From: Gemmatimonas aurantiaca
Lineage (GTDB): Bacteria > Gemmatimonadota > Gemmatimonadetes > Gemmatimonadales > Gemmatimonadaceae
NCBI RefSeq assembly: GCF_037190085.1
Contig: NZ_JBBCJO010000005.1
Span: forward strand, 62,001 to 126,000
Direction of reading: 5' to 3'
DNA: 64,000 nucleotides
Position numbers and translations under genes: made by a program. Shown here piece by piece: positions 51,725 through 60,302 of this stretch. Numbering within the stretch: position 1 is the stretch's first letter; each line of letters opens with the position of its first letter. The notes below the pieces were generated by a model. That model was not told the origin of the DNA. It saw only the letters and a list, made by a program, of their open reading frames with translations, and ran no database searches.

Positions 51725-52602
51725 GTTTTCCGCATCCCCTGCTCGATACGCGCACGCTGGGCCGCTGGCGCATTCATGCCATCCAGGCCGGCGGCCAGCA
51801 ACTCGACGGTGGCGCGATGTTCGGCGTCGTGCCCAAGACCCTCTGGTCACGGCGGCTGGCGGCGGACGAGAAGAATCGCATCCCCATGGGCATGCGCTGT
51901 CTGCTCATCGAGCACGAGGACGGCCTCGTCCTGCTGGACACCGGTTCCGGCAACAAGGAGACGCAGAAGTTCCACGACATCTACGGCATCGAGAACGCCG
52001 GTGCCGAGGGGCGGACCGCGCTCGAGGACGGGATCCGGGCGGCGGGCTTCACGCCCGAGGAGGTGTCGCTGGTGATCAATACGCATCTGCACTTCGATCA
52101 CGCCGGCGGCAACACCTGGCGCACCCCCTCCGGCGAGGTGCTGCCCACCTTTCCGAACGCGCGCTACCTCGTGCAGGCCGGCGAGAAGGCGTACGCCGAA
52201 CACACGAACGAACGCACGGCGGCCAGCTATTTTCCGCCCAACTGGGCGCCCATCGTGGCCAGTGACCGCTTCGACGTGATCGAAGGCGAGCGGGAGATCG
52301 TGTCGGGCATCACCGTCCGCCCCACACCCGGCCACACACCGCACCACCAGAGTGTCATTCTGCGGTCGGGCGGGGAGACGGCCTGTTTTCTGGGGGACGT
52401 GGTGCCCACCAGCCATCACCTCGCGCTGCCGTGGATCATGGGGTACGACGTGGAGCCGCTGGTGACGCTGGAGTCCAAACGGGCGCTGCTGGGCGAGGCG
52501 CTGCGCGAGGACTGGCTCCTCATCTTCGAGCACGACGCCCACGTGGGTTTCGGCCGGCTGGCGCACGACGGCAAGGCGTACGCGCTGGCGGACCGGGGTT
52601 GA
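51721..52602 (+). CDS. Metallo-beta-lactamase-fold hydrolase
   Basis: This 293-residue MBL-fold enzyme has the zinc motif THLHFDHAGG (HxHxDH), a preceding VLLDTGSGN, a TPGHTPHHQSVIL His and an FLGDVVPTSHH Asp. It may act on lactones or thioesters, or as a quorum-quenching type hydrolase, but the substrate is unknown. GTG at 51721 overlaps the exonuclease stop, so it is translated with it. It is followed by the infC leader. Confidence 0.88.
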   Translation: MSFPHPLLDTRTLGRWRIHAIQAGGQQLDGGAMFGVVPKTLWSRRLAADEKNRIPMGMRCLLIEHEDGLVLLDTGSGNKETQKFHDIYGIENAGAEGRTALEDGIRAAGFTPEEVSLVINTHLHFDHAGGNTWRTPSGEVLPTFPNARYLVQAGEKAYAEHTNERTAASYFPPNWAPIVASDRFDVIEGEREIVSGITVRPTPGHTPHHQSVILRSGGETACFLGDVVPTSHHLALPWIMGYDVEPLVTLESKRALLGEALREDWLLIFEHDAHVGFGRLAHDGKAYALADRG

Positions 52603-52626
52603 CCCCAGCGGTTCCCCGCATAGAAT
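52599..52626 (+). promoter_or_regulatory. Promoter of the infC-rpmI-rplT block
   Basis: TTGACC (52599-52604) and TAGAAT (52621-52626) are 16 bases apart. The start of transcription is expected near 52633, leaving a leader of about 280 bases before infC. The -35 box is the same as that of the rpsU promoter. Confidence 0.65.
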
Positions 52627-52913
52627 TATGCTGTTACGGGTTAACCTGATGCTGTTTCAGGTTCTATCCGCCGCCGGGTCGCAGAGCCCGGGACAATCGA
52701 GAAGTGGCGGGGCAGCGACGCCCCGCCCACCCTTCGGCCCTCATGTCGCGTTCGCTCCTTCATGGCGCGTTCGCTCGCGAGGTGTGCTGCTGGAGTCCAT
52801 CGAAACGTGCTCCCTCGCCATGCGTCTATCCGTGGTGAGTGGCGGCGATCGTTCACGACGCGGATTCCACACAGGGGTCCGCGTTTTCTGTTTCTTCCAC
52901 CGGAGTACGCACT
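52603..52913 (+). other. infC leader region
   Basis: A 311-base stretch without a gene. It contains the promoter -10 box, a GC-rich hairpin (GGCGGGGC 52706-52713 with GCCCCGCC 52720-52727), an unassigned middle, and an attenuator-like terminator just before infC. This is the position of the L20-type leader in other bacteria. Confidence 0.55.
52858..52896 (+). terminator. Attenuator-like hairpin before infC
   Basis: ACGCGGATTCC (52858-52868) pairs with GGGGTCCGCGT (52874-52884, two G-T pairs) around a five-base loop, followed by TTTCTGTTTCTT. It ends about 18 bases before the proposed infC start. Termination here would shut off the whole ribosomal block, the classic attenuation layout. Confidence 0.6.
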
Positions 52914-53432
52914 ATTCAGGATTCGACGAAGCGTCCGCCACGGGTGAACCGGCAGATCCGGATCAGCCCCGTTCGCGTGATTGGCGCCGACGGCAGTCAG
53001 CTCGGCATCCTCGAAGTGGACGCGGCATTGTCCATGGCGCAGGAGCTGGGCCTCGATCTCGTGGAAGTGGCGGCGGCGGCTCGGCCTCCCGTGGTTCGCA
53101 TCATGGACTTCGGCAAGTTCAAGTTCGAACAGGCCAAGCAGGCGCGACTCGCGAAGAAGAAGCAGCACGTGATCCATCTCAAGGAGGTCAAGTACCGTCC
53201 CGGGATCGACGATCACGACTTCGAGACGAAGACGCGGCACGCCCGGCGTTTCCTCGAAGAGGGCAACAAGGTGAAGGTGACGCTGATGTTCCGGGGCCGA
53301 CAGATCGCCCATCCCGAACTCGGGAAACAGGTGGTCGATCGGGTCGCCCAGGAGCTGGCTGACCTCTCGAAGGTCGAAAGCGCACCCGCGATGGAAGGAA
53401 AATCGATGACGATGATCCTCGCGCCGAAGTGA
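52914..53432 (+). CDS. infC: Translation initiation factor IF-3
   Basis: IF-3 guards start-codon selection and keeps subunits apart. The 172-residue product shows RVNRQIRISPVRVIGADGSQLGILEVDAALSMAQELGLDLVEVA, PPVVRIMDFGKFKFEQAKQAR, the basic linker, and KVKVTLMFRGRQIAHPELGKQV. I propose an ATT start at 52914, with GGAG at 52902-52905; the only other usual start, GTG at 52944, would remove ten residues before the conserved NRQIRI. ATT starts are known for infC in other bacteria and give self-regulation. Confidence 0.9.
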   Translation: MQDSTKRPPRVNRQIRISPVRVIGADGSQLGILEVDAALSMAQELGLDLVEVAAAARPPVVRIMDFGKFKFEQAKQARLAKKKQHVIHLKEVKYRPGIDDHDFETKTRHARRFLEEGNKVKVTLMFRGRQIAHPELGKQVVDRVAQELADLSKVESAPAMEGKSMTMILAPK

Positions 53433-53518
53433 TCCGCGGTTGAACCACCGTTGATCGGCGCGTGATCGATGCAGGGCCGCCTCACCTCGGGGCGGTTGAC
53501 CAGAGCCATGAGCGAATC

Positions 53519-53716
53519 ATGCCGAAGATGAAGACCCACAGCGGCGCCAAGAAGCGCTTCTCCGTGACGGGATCGGGGAAGGTGCGGCGCCTGAAGGCGT
53601 ACAAGAGTCACATCCTGACCAAGAAGGACGCCAAGCGGAAGCGTAATCTCCGCCGCCCCGCCATCGTCGAGACCAACGGCGAAGCGAAGCGTATCAAGCG
53701 TCTCATCCTGGCCTGA
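53519..53716 (+). CDS. rpmI: 50S ribosomal protein L35
   Basis: The 65-residue basic protein (PKMKTHSGAKKRFSVTGSGKVRR, LTKKDAKRKRNLRRP) is a full-length L35. ATG at 53519 is the standard start; an in-frame region upstream is not part of the protein. It lies between infC and rplT in the conserved order. Confidence 0.96.
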   Translation: MPKMKTHSGAKKRFSVTGSGKVRRLKAYKSHILTKKDAKRKRNLRRPAIVETNGEAKRIKRLILA

Positions 53717-53728
53717 GGAACTCCCACT

Positions 53729-54103
53729 ATGCCACGCGTCAAGTCCAACGTCGTTCGTCTCAAGCGCAAGAAGCAGATCCTCAAGCACGCCAAGGGTGCC
53801 TTTGGCGGACGCTCCAAGCTCTGGAAGGCTGCCAAGGAAACCGTCGAGCGCGGCTGGCGCTATGCCTACCGCGACCGCAAGGCCAAGAAGCGCGACTTCC
53901 GCCGCCTCTGGATCGTGCGTATCAACGCCGCGGCCCGCCTGAACGATCTCTCGTACAGCGCGTTCATCAACGGCCTCCATGCCGCCGGTCTCGAGATCGA
54001 TCGCAAGGTGCTTGCCGATCTCGCGGTGCGTGAGCCCGAGGCCTTCGCGGCCATCGCGGCCCAGGCCAAGCAGGCGCTCGACGCCAAGACGGTCGCTGCC
54101 TGA
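53729..54103 (+). CDS. rplT: 50S ribosomal protein L20
   Basis: L20 is an early assembly protein and the usual repressor of its own operon through leader RNA binding. The 124-residue product has PRVKSNVVRLKRKKQILKHAKGAFGGRSKLWKAAKETVERGWRYAYRDRKAKKRDFR in sections and NDLSYSAFINGLHAAGLEIDRKVLADLA, all family hallmarks. ATG at 53729 is 12 bases after rpmI. Confidence 0.97.
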   Translation: MPRVKSNVVRLKRKKQILKHAKGAFGGRSKLWKAAKETVERGWRYAYRDRKAKKRDFRRLWIVRINAAARLNDLSYSAFINGLHAAGLEIDRKVLADLAVREPEAFAAIAAQAKQALDAKTVAA

Positions 54104-54200
54104 GGTTGCTCCTGATCGCGTTTCCACACGCGCGCCGGGACGCCGTACGACGGTAGTTCGACGGTCCCGGTGATCGGGTGTGTGTCTGGTTAAGTTGTGA

Positions 54201-54227
54201 GGGCCGGTATCGACAGATGCCGGCCCT
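54201..54227 (+). terminator. Hairpin between rplT and pheS
   Basis: GGGCCGG (54201-54207) pairs with CCGGCCC (54221-54227) with a near-matching inner part, followed by TTCG. It could reduce read-through from rplT into pheS; no strong T-run. Confidence 0.5.
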
Positions 54228-54252
54228 TCGTGCTCCCGTCTCCGAATTTCCT

Positions 54253-55263
54253 GTGAACCTCTCCGAGTATCTCGCGCAGGCCGACGCGCTGGCAGAGGAG
54301 TGTCACGCACTCCTCGCCGGGCTGGACGCCGCCACGCGCCTCGATGTCGCCAAGGGGCAGCTCAACGCGCTCAAGGACGACCGCCTCGCGTCGTTGCAGG
54401 GTGCGCTGCGCACGCTGCCGGCCGATGACCGTCGGGCCGCCGGCGGGGCGTTCAACACGCTCAAGCAGCGCATCCAGAACGCGCTCGACGCCTTCGCGCA
54501 GCGCCAGTCGGCCGCGAGTGGGGCAGCCACGTTCGACGCCACCATGCCGCCGCGCGGCCAGTGGCGCGGATCGCTGCATCCGGTCACGCTCGTCATCGAC
54601 GAGATCTGCGAGATCTTCCGCGAACTCGGATTCACCGTGGCCCTCGGGCCGGAAGCGGAAACGGAGTGGTACAACTTCGGTGCGCTCAACTTCCCGCCCG
54701 ATCATCCGGCGATGGAGCTGCACGATACGCTCTATCTCGGCGAGGACACACTGCTGCGCACCCACACGTCGCCCGTGCAGGTGCGCACGCTGCAGCAGTT
54801 CGCGCCGCCGGTGCGGGTGCTGGCGCCGGGACAGGTGTATCGCCGCGATTTCTTCGACGCCACGCATGCGCCGGCGTTCATGCAGCTCGAAGGGCTCGCC
54901 GTGGACGAAGGCGTGAGCTTCGTCGATCTCAAAGCCACGCTGGCGGAGTTCGCGCGCCGTTTCTACGGCGCCACACGCCGCGTGCGCTTCGGGCCTTCGT
55001 ACTTCCCCTTCGTCGAACCCGGCGCGCAGATGGACGTCGAAGTCGATCTCGGCGATGGCAAGGGCCTGCGCTGGGTGGAGATCCTCGGCTGCGGCATGGT
55101 GCACCCCAACGTGATCGAAGCGGCGGGACTCGACAGCGAGAAGTACACCGGCTGGGCCTTCGGCATGGGGCCGGCCCGCATCGCGATGTCGCGCTATGGC
55201 ATCAACGACATCCGTGTTCTCTACGATTCCGACGTCCGTTTCCTGGAGCAGTTCGCGCGATGA
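54253..55263 (+). CDS. pheS: Phenylalanyl-tRNA synthetase alpha subunit
   Basis: The catalytic subunit of PheRS. The 336-residue product has the class II motifs: HPVTLVIDEICEIFRELGF, ETEWYNFGALNFPPDHPAMELHDTLYL, LRTHTSPVQVRTL, RVLAPGQVYRRDFFDATHAPAFMQLEGLAVDEGV and the glycine-rich GMGPARIAMSRYGINDIR. GTG at 54253 gives a family-like N-terminus (NLSEYLAQADALAEE); earlier starts extend into the intergenic hairpin region. Its stop overlaps pheT by four bases (ATGA). Confidence 0.95.
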   Translation: MNLSEYLAQADALAEECHALLAGLDAATRLDVAKGQLNALKDDRLASLQGALRTLPADDRRAAGGAFNTLKQRIQNALDAFAQRQSAASGAATFDATMPPRGQWRGSLHPVTLVIDEICEIFRELGFTVALGPEAETEWYNFGALNFPPDHPAMELHDTLYLGEDTLLRTHTSPVQVRTLQQFAPPVRVLAPGQVYRRDFFDATHAPAFMQLEGLAVDEGVSFVDLKATLAEFARRFYGATRRVRFGPSYFPFVEPGAQMDVEVDLGDGKGLRWVEILGCGMVHPNVIEAAGLDSEKYTGWAFGMGPARIAMSRYGINDIRVLYDSDVRFLEQFAR

Positions 55264-57698
55264 TCGTTTCGCATGAGTGGATCAGACAGTTCGTTCCGCA
55301 TACGCTGAGCGCCCAGGAAGTGGGTGAAGCGCTGAGTCGCCATTGTGTCACCCTCGATGGCATCGAGATGCTGGGTGCCGAACTCGCATCCTTCGTGGTG
55401 GTGCGGGTGGTCGAGGCGGGACGACATCCGAATTCGGATCATCTCTGGGTCACCAAGGTCGACGATGGCAGTGGGGAACTGCTGGACGTCGTCTGCGGTG
55501 CGCCGAACGTGGTGGCGGGCACGAAGTATCCCTTTGCCCGCACCGGCACGCTGATGCCGGGCGGACTGCGTATCGAGAAGCGCAAGATCCGTGGAGAGAC
55601 CTCCAACGGCATGCTCTGCTCCGCCCGTGAGCTGGGACTCGGCGAAGAACACAACGGTATTCTCGCGCTCGACACCGACGTGCCACCGGGCACACCGCTG
55701 CTCGAGGTCATCAAGGTGGCCGATGCGCGCCTCGATCTCGATGTGTTGCCCAATCGCCCCGATCTGTTGTCGCATCTGGGCGTCGCCCGCGAAGTCGCGG
55801 CCATCACCGGCGCGCCGCTGTCGCTCATTCCGGCCGATCTCACCGCGCCGGTGTCTGACGTGCTGGCCATCGAAGGCAAGACCACGGCCCGTGGCACGCA
55901 TGCCACGATCGTGGTGGACGATGCCGTGAGCTGTCCGCGCTTCGTGGGCGTGGTGATCACCGGCGTGCAGGTGACGGAGAGCCCCGAGTGGCTGCGGCAG
56001 CGGCTGGCCAGCATCGGACAGCGCAGCATCAGCAACGTGGTCGATGCCACCAACTACGTGTTGCATGGCCTCGGTCATCCCGTGCACGCGTACGATCTGG
56101 CCACGCTGCAGGATCGCACCATCACCGTGCGTGGCACGCGCGCGGACGAACCGTCGCTGGTGACGCTCGATGGCACGACACGCGCCATCGCGCCCGGTAC
56201 GACGGTGATCTGCGACGGCGCGCGTCCCATCGGCCTCGCGGGCGTGATGGGTGGGCTCGAAACCGAAGTCACCACCGCCACCACCGACGTGCTGCTGGAA
56301 CTGGCCGTCTTCGAGCCGCGTTTCGTGCGGCGCGTGCGGCGCGCGGTGGGTCTCTCCACCGATGCCAGCTACCGCCTCGAGCGTGGTGTCGATGCGCAGG
56401 ATGCGGAAGCGGTGGCACGCGTGGCGGCATCGCTCATCGCACAGGTGGCCGGTGGCACGGTGCGCGAAGTGCTGATCGTGGGAGAGCCGGTGTCGGCGCG
56501 GGAGCCGGTGACGCTGCGCCCGGCCCGCGTGACGCGTCTGTTGGGGATCGAGGTGCCCACTTCGGAAATCGTGCGTCGTCTCGAATCGCTGGGGTGCACC
56601 GTCGATCGGCGTGACGAAGAACTGGTCGTGCACGCGCCCGGCTGGCGACATGACCTGGGCCTCGAAGTCGATCTGATCGAGGAAGTTGCGCGCCTCGTGG
56701 GCTTCGATGCGCTGCCCGATGAACTGCGGCCGTTCCGCGCGGGCAACGCGCCGGACCATCCGCTGCATCTCGCCGCGCGTCGGGTGCGCGATCTGCTGGT
56801 GGGCGTCGGCATGGCGGAAGCACGTCCGATGCCGTTCACGTCCACCGGCGACGAGCGCACCCCGCGGGTGCGCAATCCGCTGGCGGAAGACGAACCGTTC
56901 CTGCGCGCGTCGGTGCTCGATACGCTGGCGCGCCGCGCGGAATACAATCTGTCGCGCATGCAGGGCAATCTGCGGCTCTTCGAGATCGGTGACGTCTTCA
57001 CCCCGCGTGACGGTCGACTGCCCCTCGAAGAGACGCGCGTGGGGGCGCTGCTCATGGGCGCTCGGCGGCCGGCGCACTTCACCGAACCCACGCCGCCGGC
57101 ATACGACGCCTGGGATGCCAAGGAGCTGGCGCTGCGCATTGCCGCGGCGGCGTTTCCGGGACGCCCGGCCACCCTGCCACCCATGGAAGGCATGCTGGGA
57201 TGGCACATCCACGTGGAAGGACTCGGCGTGGTGGGTGCGGCGCACGCCGTGACGCTCGATCGCCCCGTGTGGGCATCGGAAGCCTGGGGCGTGGAACTCA
57301 CGCTGGGCGTGATGTCGTCGGACGACGTGGCGCCGGCCGGTCAGCATGCGCATGGGCCCGCCGAGCGGGAATCGGGCGCCACGCGCGCGGTGCGGTTTGT
57401 GCCGCTGCCCACGCAACCGGCGGCGGAGTTCGATCTGGCGTTGCTCGTGCCGGACGGCGTGTCGGCGGAGACGGTGGATGCCGCATTGCGGCGCGCGGGC
57501 GGCGAGTTGCTGGAGCAGGTGCAGCTCTTCGACGAATTCCGCGGAGCGGGTGTGCCGGAGGGCACACGCAGCCTCGCCTGGCGGTTGACGTGGCGTCATC
57601 CGGAGCGCACGCTCCGGGACAAGGAGCTGGAGGGCCGTCGGGCCCGTCTGCTCGACATCCTCGACAAGGAACTGGGTATCCGTCCACGTGCGTCCTGA
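55260..57698 (+). CDS. pheT: Phenylalanyl-tRNA synthetase beta subunit
   Basis: The beta subunit of PheRS with editing and anticodon parts. The 812-residue product begins IVSHEWIRQFVPHTLSAQEVGEALSRHCVTLDGIEML, followed by the EMAP/tRNA-binding-like domain (VVEAGRHPNSDHLWVTKVDDGSG), B3/B4 and B5 domains, the class II-like core (ARPMPFTSTGDERTPRVRNPLAEDEPFLRASVL) and a FDX-ACB domain at the end. The ATG overlaps the pheS stop. The downstream coiled-coil gene starts within its last 11 bases. Confidence 0.95.
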   Translation: MIVSHEWIRQFVPHTLSAQEVGEALSRHCVTLDGIEMLGAELASFVVVRVVEAGRHPNSDHLWVTKVDDGSGELLDVVCGAPNVVAGTKYPFARTGTLMPGGLRIEKRKIRGETSNGMLCSARELGLGEEHNGILALDTDVPPGTPLLEVIKVADARLDLDVLPNRPDLLSHLGVAREVAAITGAPLSLIPADLTAPVSDVLAIEGKTTARGTHATIVVDDAVSCPRFVGVVITGVQVTESPEWLRQRLASIGQRSISNVVDATNYVLHGLGHPVHAYDLATLQDRTITVRGTRADEPSLVTLDGTTRAIAPGTTVICDGARPIGLAGVMGGLETEVTTATTDVLLELAVFEPRFVRRVRRAVGLSTDASYRLERGVDAQDAEAVARVAASLIAQVAGGTVREVLIVGEPVSAREPVTLRPARVTRLLGIEVPTSEIVRRLESLGCTVDRRDEELVVHAPGWRHDLGLEVDLIEEVARLVGFDALPDELRPFRAGNAPDHPLHLAARRVRDLLVGVGMAEARPMPFTSTGDERTPRVRNPLAEDEPFLRASVLDTLARRAEYNLSRMQGNLRLFEIGDVFTPRDGRLPLEETRVGALLMGARRPAHFTEPTPPAYDAWDAKELALRIAAAAFPGRPATLPPMEGMLGWHIHVEGLGVVGAAHAVTLDRPVWASEAWGVELTLGVMSSDDVAPAGQHAHGPAERESGATRAVRFVPLPTQPAAEFDLALLVPDGVSAETVDAALRRAGGELLEQVQLFDEFRGAGVPEGTRSLAWRLTWRHPERTLRDKELEGRRARLLDILDKELGIRPRAS

Positions 57699-58128
57699 CG
57701 TTGCTGCCTTCCGGGAACTCGACACGCTGGTGCGCAATCTGAGCGATCAGTTGGCCACCTATCGTCGGCGCGCGCTGTCGTCGGAACAGCGGACACGTGA
57801 ATTGGAGCAGCAGATCGGCACGGCCACGGGGGCATTGCAGGAGCTGCGTGGCCAGGCGGAGGCCCTGCGTTCGGCGCGCGACAGTTCACGGGCCGAGGCC
57901 GATCGTCTCCAGAAAGAGCTCGAGGCGGCCCGCTCCGAACTGGGGCGGGTGCAGTCCGCCTATGAGGAAGTGGCGGCGCGTTCCACGCCCGAAGGCATCG
58001 ATCAGGAGCTGGCTCGTGAGAACGCGCAGTTGCGGGCCCGTCTCACCGATGCCCGCGATCGTACCGCGCAGTTGGGTGAGCGGGTGCGCTTCCTCCGTCA
58101 GCAGGTGGGCCAGGGGGTGGAACGGTGA
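57688..58128 (+). CDS. Coiled-coil protein upstream of zapA
   Basis: This 146-residue protein is predicted coiled coil through most of its length (RNLSDQLATYRRRALSSEQRTRELEQQIG, then SRAEADRLQKELEAARSELGRVQSAYEEV). It has no other motif. Position before zapA and its coiled-coil nature suggest a divisome partner similar in concept to ZapB, but no homology is claimed. GTG at 57688 overlaps pheT. Confidence 0.75.
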   Translation: MRPDVAAFRELDTLVRNLSDQLATYRRRALSSEQRTRELEQQIGTATGALQELRGQAEALRSARDSSRAEADRLQKELEAARSELGRVQSAYEEVAARSTPEGIDQELARENAQLRARLTDARDRTAQLGERVRFLRQQVGQGVER

Positions 58129-58436
58129 TGGACCAACGGGCGCTGGTGAAGGTGCGCATTCTCGGGGACGACTACTCCCTGAGAACCGAGGCGTCGCCCG
58201 AACACACCAAGGCCGTGGCCGAGCACGTGGACCGGACCATCCGGGCGATTCTCGCCGGGGCGTCCACGATGGAAACGCAGAAGGCCGCCATTCTGGCCGC
58301 GCTGCAGATCACCGACGAGCTCTTCAAGGAGCGCGGCGCCAGCGAGGCGCTGACGGCCGATCTCCGGCAGCTCGCGGCCGACATCCGGCCGCTGCTGCCC
58401 CCGGCCAAGCGCGGCGAGGACCAGGGCGCCGCCTGA
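58128..58436 (+). CDS. zapA: Cell division protein ZapA
   Basis: ZapA bundles FtsZ at the division ring. The 102-residue product has the family start LVKVRILGDDYSLRTEASPEHTKAVAEHVDRTIRAIL and then the coiled-coil ETQKAAILAALQITDELFKER. ATG at 58128 overlaps the previous stop; GTG at 58125 is an alternative. The pheT-x-zapA-(RNA)-rny order is similar to several other bacteria. Confidence 0.88.
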   Translation: MDQRALVKVRILGDDYSLRTEASPEHTKAVAEHVDRTIRAILAGASTMETQKAAILAALQITDELFKERGASEALTADLRQLAADIRPLLPPAKRGEDQGAA

Positions 58437-58715
58437 CGGGCCGGCCTGCCTGACGGTTCGGGCCGTGACGGCTGCCCGCCGGCGGCCGGCGGCATCCCGG
58501 TGGCGCTCCGAGGGGCGAAACCGTTGCGGTGCACCCCGTGGATCCGTACGTTCTCAATATCAGCCGTTGGAAGCCGCGGATTCGCGTATTGCCCCTGAGC
58601 GTCATCTGGAAGCCAGGGGCAATTCGCGTGGGCCGCCGGCTTTTCGGCGTTTCGCATAGATCCGACAGTTCACGAATCCGGACCCGCGTTCGCGCGCGGT
58701 GGAGCATAGATCCTC
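58437..58715 (+). ncRNA. Candidate structured RNA between zapA and rny
   Basis: A 279-base gap with repeats and hairpins. ATTGCCCCTG (58588-58597) pairs with CAGGGGCAAT (58614-58623), TGGAAGCC occurs twice (58568 and 58607), and CGCCG/CGGCG (58634-58638, 58645-58649) followed by TTTCG resembles a terminator. 6S RNA lies beside zapA in many bacteria, so this is a candidate, not a recognised 6S RNA. Confidence 0.35.
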
Positions 58716-60302
58716 ATGGGAGAACTTTCCCTGGCCGCGCTGACAGGCGCGCTGGGCGTGGTTGCGGCTGTGATCGCCTTTGTGTTCGGACGACGCTCCG
58801 GACGCCAGGATGAGGTCGCAGAACAGCAGCGGGCCAAGGCCACGGCGGAACAGACCGCCGAACGCATCCTCGACGAGGCCCGCCGGGAAGCGGACACGCT
58901 GCGGAAAGGCGCCGTGGTCGCCGGCAAGGAAGAAATCCTGCAACTGCGGGAGGTCCATGAGCAGGAATTCCGTCAGCGCCGGATCGAGGTCGAGAAAGAA
59001 GAGAAGCGGGTGCTGGAGCGTGAAGCCCAGCTCGATCGGGCACGTGAAGGGGTGGAGGGACGCGAGCAGGAGGTCCAGCGCCGCAATCGCGACCTGGCCG
59101 GCCGCGAGGAGGGTGTTTCGTCTCGCACCCAGGAGCTCGACCGCATGGTCCTGGAAGAGCGCCGCAAGCTCGAGCAGATTGCCGGGTTGAGCGCCGATCA
59201 GGCCAAAGCCGAGCTCGTACGTCGCCTCGAAGACGAAGCGCTGGCCGATGCCGCCAGCCGGCTGCGCGAGATCCGTGAATCGGCCAAGCGGAATGCCGAC
59301 CGGGAGGCCCGCAAGATCGTGGCCCTGGCCGTGCAACGCGTGGCCGCGGAGACCACCGCCGAAACCACGGTGTCGGCGGTCTCGCTCCCCAACGACGAAA
59401 TGAAGGGCCGCATCATCGGCCGCGAAGGGCGCAACATCCGCGCGTTCGAACTGGCCACGGGTGTCGATGTCATCATCGACGACACGCCGGACACGGTGGT
59501 CGTCTCGTGTTTCGATCCGGTGCGCCGCGAAACGGCCCGCCTGGCGCTCGAAAAACTGGTGAGTGACGGTCGGATCCATCCGGGCCGCATCGAGGAAGTC
59601 GTGGCCAAGGCGCGTCGCGAAGTCGAAGTCGCGATCGTGGAAACGGGCGAGCAGGCCGCGTACGAAGTGGGCATCACCGGCCTGCATCCGGAGCTGATCA
59701 AGCTCATCGGTCGCATGAAGTGGCGCACCAGCTATGGCCAGAACATCCTCGCGCACAGCAAGGAAGTGGCGTGGCTGGCAGGCATGATGGCGGCCGAACT
59801 GGGACTCGATGTCGCGCTCGCCAAGCGCGGCGCGCTGCTGCACGACATCGGCAAGGTGCTCACGCACGAGCACGAAGGCACGCACGTGCAACTGGGCGTC
59901 GAAGTGGCCACCAAGTACGGGGAGAATCCGTTGGTGGTCAATTGCATCGCCGCGCATCACGACGATGTGCCGCACGAAAGTGAGGTGTCGGTGCTGGTGC
60001 AGGCGGCCGACGGTATTTCCGGCTCGCGCCCCGGTGCCCGCCGTGAGGCGTTCGAGACCTACGTGAAGCGTCTGGAAGGGCTGGAACGCATCGCGTCGAG
60101 TTATCGCGGCGTCGAGCGCGTGTTCGCGATTCAGGCGGGACGCGAAGTGCGTGTGGTGGTGACTCCCGAACAGGTGGACGACGCGCGCATGGCGGCGCTC
60201 TCGGAAGAGATCGCGCGGCGCATCGAGTCCGAACTGCAGTATCCCGGCCAGATCAAGGTCGTGGTCATCCGAGAAAGCCGAGCGGTGGATTTTGCGCGCT
60301 GA
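58716..60302 (+). CDS. rny: Ribonuclease Y
   Basis: RNase Y is a membrane-anchored endoribonuclease that starts mRNA decay. The 528-residue product has an N-terminal hydrophobic anchor (LSLAALTGALGVVAAVIAFVFG), a long coiled coil (about 30-200), a KH domain (GRIIGREGRNIRAFELATGVDVIIDDTPDTVVVSCFDPVRRE) and an HD domain (LLHDIGKVLTHEHEGTH, then AAHHDDVPHE). ATG at 58716 gives a complete anchor. folD follows with overlap. Confidence 0.95.
   Translation: MGELSLAALTGALGVVAAVIAFVFGRRSGRQDEVAEQQRAKATAEQTAERILDEARREADTLRKGAVVAGKEEILQLREVHEQEFRQRRIEVEKEEKRVLEREAQLDRAREGVEGREQEVQRRNRDLAGREEGVSSRTQELDRMVLEERRKLEQIAGLSADQAKAELVRRLEDEALADAASRLREIRESAKRNADREARKIVALAVQRVAAETTAETTVSAVSLPNDEMKGRIIGREGRNIRAFELATGVDVIIDDTPDTVVVSCFDPVRRETARLALEKLVSDGRIHPGRIEEVVAKARREVEVAIVETGEQAAYEVGITGLHPELIKLIGRMKWRTSYGQNILAHSKEVAWLAGMMAAELGLDVALAKRGALLHDIGKVLTHEHEGTHVQLGVEVATKYGENPLVVNCIAAHHDDVPHESEVSVLVQAADGISGSRPGARREAFETYVKRLEGLERIASSYRGVERVFAIQAGREVRVVVTPEQVDDARMAALSEEIARRIESELQYPGQIKVVVIRESRAVDFAR

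Noticed and set aside
55221..57737. 838-codon minus-strand frame opposite pheT
   Set aside because: High-GC shadow; low-complexity His/Arg translation and full overlap with pheT.
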